Below, piece after piece: positions 5,728 through 6,441 of a DNA stretch of 6,441 nt. The notes below the pieces were generated by a model. The model was not told the DNA's origin. It worked only from the letters and a program-made list of their open reading frames with translations, and made no database searches. Source of the DNA: Candidatus Njordarchaeota archaeon. GTDB lineage: Archaea > Asgardarchaeota > Njordarchaeia > Njordarchaeales > Njordarchaeaceae. Position 1 is the stretch's first letter, and every line of letters begins with the position of its first letter. Where the stretch lies: positions 1-6,441 of the forward strand of contig JAHKLF010000092.1 of NCBI GenBank assembly GCA_029856615.1. Direction: 5' to 3'. Both the position numbers and the translations under genes were made by a program.

Positions 5728-6221
5728 TGCAGGCTATCACTCATTTAGCTATTGGTGCGTTGATTCAAAGGATTATAGAAGCCCAGAACTACCCTCCTTA
5801 TCTATCGGTTTTCATAATAATTTGTTTGGCTTTTTTATCTCACATCTTCTTGGACGCGATAGCAAACATCACATATCATCCCCCCACACCAAGAAAAACA
5901 ACATTTTGGTATTCCTATCATCTCTTCGTACTGGTGTCTTCTGTGTTATTTGTGATCATTTTCATTCAATATTGGTTAGGCATGCTTTTTGCTAATTTGC
6001 CAGATATAATAGATTGGCTAATTCTTAGGAATTATTATTGGATCAAAAGGAAAAATCGCAGATTCGATATTTCTTTTATTCATAAGAAGGTAATAGATTC
6101 TGTGGCGAAAAAGTGCTTTTGGTGGCTACCAGACCTTAGAGAAAAAGAGTGGAGTGCAATTAACGAGTTACTCATTATTGCTATATTAATACTCATGCTA
6201 ATTGTTCCATTAAAAGTTTAA
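5727..6221 (+). CDS. Small membrane protein with His/Asp motifs, resembling YdjM-type membrane-bound metal-dependent hydrolases
   Basis: A 164-residue membrane protein. ATG 5727 has a good Shine-Dalgarno site 8 bases upstream. It begins THLAIGAL (H6), followed by a helix at about 26-48 with SHIFLDA (H39, D43). A second helix lies at about 64-90, ending in NLPDIIDW (D93, D96). A basic, aromatic soluble stretch with H119 follows, then a C-terminal helix (147-161). N-terminal His plus intramembrane H-x3-D and PD-x2-D pairs are the pattern of the YdjM/DUF457-like family annotated as membrane-bound metal-dependent hydrolases. The biochemical function of that family is poorly known, and the match is by motif only. 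It lies 115 bases after the primase-like gene on the same strand, so co-transcription is possible, but a shared role is not shown by the sequence. Confidence 0.75.
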   Translation: MQAITHLAIGALIQRIIEAQNYPPYLSVFIIICLAFLSHIFLDAIANITYHPPTPRKTTFWYSYHLFVLVSSVLFVIIFIQYWLGMLFANLPDIIDWLILRNYYWIKRKNRRFDISFIHKKVIDSVAKKCFWWLPDLREKEWSAINELLIIAILILMLIVPLKV

Positions 6222-6223
6222 GA

Positions 6224-6279
6224 AGGTCGGCAAAGCCAGAGCTCTTCATAACTCAGAGAGTACGGGCCCTCATCATCCC
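6224..6279 (-). ncRNA. Candidate C/D box guide sRNA, second copy type
   Basis: Reading the - strand: box C ATGATGA (6276-6270, perfect), 13-base guide GGGCCCGTACTCT, box D' CTGA (6256-6253, perfect), 3-base spacer, box C' ATGAAGA (6249-6243, one mismatch), 12-base guide GCTCTGGCTTTG, and box D CCGA (6230-6227, one mismatch). The layout and spacing repeat those of the candidate near 3850, with the identical C' box. The terminal D box is imperfect, which weakens the call, since C and D form the main kink-turn. It lies antisense just after the membrane-protein stop codon, with TATA-like AT-rich DNA upstream (about 6292-6320). Its D' guide matches a universally conserved 16S rRNA stretch over eight bases. 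Confidence 0.42.
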
Positions 6280-6305
6280 AAAATTTACACTAAATATTAA
6301 GGAAT

Positions 6306-6332
6306 GTTTAATATTATATTCCTAATTAGGAA
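6306..6332 (+). promoter_or_regulatory. TATA box followed by a 14-bp perfect palindrome (candidate operator)
   Basis: A TATA-like run TTTAATATTATATT (6307-6320) leads directly into TTCCTAATTAGGAA (6319-6332), a perfect 14-bp inverted repeat. An archaeal start site would fall near 6335-6340, placing the palindrome between TATA box and start site, where repressors commonly bind. It would control the gene beginning at 6385-6403. A larger imperfect repeat, GGAAT (6301-6305) with ATTCC (6318-6322), overlaps it. Confidence 0.4.
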
Positions 6333-6389
6333 GCAGAAAGATCAATAATTGCGTATCTTAGAATTCTTGCTCTAGGCGCAACTTATGAT

Positions 6390-6397
6390 GAGGCGAT
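6390..6397 (+). promoter_or_regulatory. Shine-Dalgarno-like site for the last gene
   Basis: GAGGCGAT differs by one base from GAGGTGAT and ends 5 bases before ATG 6403. It favours that start over the in-frame ATGs at 6385 and 6388. Confidence 0.45.
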
Positions 6398-6402
6398 CTA
6401 AA

Positions 6403-6441
6403 ATGCGCATAGAAGAATTAAGATCCATTATTAGGTGTTCT
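6403..6441 (+). CDS. Start of an unidentified gene, 3' partial
   Basis: Thirteen codons (MRIEELRSIIRCS) are visible before the window ends. The start is chosen from the GAGGCGAT site; in-frame ATGs at 6385 and 6388 would add five or six residues (M)MRRSK. Too short to assign a function. A TATA box with an operator-like palindrome lies 70-95 bases upstream. Confidence 0.45.
   Translation, partial: MRIEELRSIIRCS

Noticed and set aside
5498..5740. - strand 80-codon frame across the end of the primase-like gene and the spacer
   Set aside because: Mostly antisense to the Lys-rich C terminus, which makes it artificially rich in Leu/Phe; no promoter or Shine-Dalgarno site is visible.
6222..6282. 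tRNA-like features: + strand loop TTCATAA with CAT anticodon look, - strand start GGGCCCGTA resembling a tRNA 5' end
   Set aside because: The flanking stems do not pair, the D loop on the - strand lacks the GG pair, and no T arm or CCA-side acceptor strand follows. A split-tRNA half was considered, but no leader structure was visible. The C/D sRNA reading explains the segment better.
1..6441. CRISPR arrays, insertion sequences, rRNA genes
   Set aside because: No regularly spaced direct repeats, no transposase-like frames or terminal inverted repeats, and no rRNA signature sequences were seen on either strand.

Overview
The window reads as archaeal chromosome, AT-rich (roughly 60% A+T by eye). 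Evidence for an archaeon: TTTAWATA-type TATA boxes instead of -35/-10 promoters, Shine-Dalgarno sites such as GAGGTGAT that pair with the archaeal 16S tail, oligo-T terminators, an archaeal-style four-part dye-linked dehydrogenase operon, a PriS-type primase homologue, and two candidate C/D box guide RNAs. A thermophilic Thermoproteota-like lineage would fit, but nothing here fixes the taxon.

Left part (1-3020, + strand): a tight operon of four genes. These are an FAD/nucleotide-binding alpha subunit (5' end outside the window), a 2x[4Fe-4S] ferredoxin-like protein, a BFD-like [2Fe-2S] protein, and a DAO-family FAD oxidoreductase that closely resembles the beta subunit of archaeal dye-linked L-proline dehydrogenase. 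Together they should oxidise an amino acid (most likely L-proline) at the beta-subunit FAD and pass electrons through Fe-S centres to the alpha subunit and an acceptor. The genes overlap or nearly touch, each with its own Shine-Dalgarno site. The operon ends in a run of T tracts at 3047-3081.

Middle part (3021-4183): no intact gene. It holds a short remnant resembling an amidohydrolase (+, 3145-3234). On the - strand there is a disrupted gene for a predicted four-helix membrane protein (3791 down to 3235); its promoter, ribosome binding site and ATG look intact, but the reading frame breaks in three places. Upstream of it on the - strand is a candidate C/D box sRNA (about 3904-3848). AT-rich TATA-like elements facing right lead to the next gene.

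Right part (4184-6441, + strand): a PriS-like archaeo-eukaryotic primase (AEP) homologue of about 475 aa. It keeps the three catalytic Asp positions and the SGRG-x-H motif, but lacks the zinc knuckle and helical insert of replicative PriS. It carries a long C-terminal extension ending in a PCNA-interaction-like SLLDFF motif. Next comes a possible 30-codon ORF whose TAA overlaps the ATG of a small membrane protein with His/Asp motifs. The last 220 bases hold a second candidate C/D sRNA (- strand), a TATA box with a 14-bp perfect palindrome just after it, and the first codons of a further gene that leaves the window.
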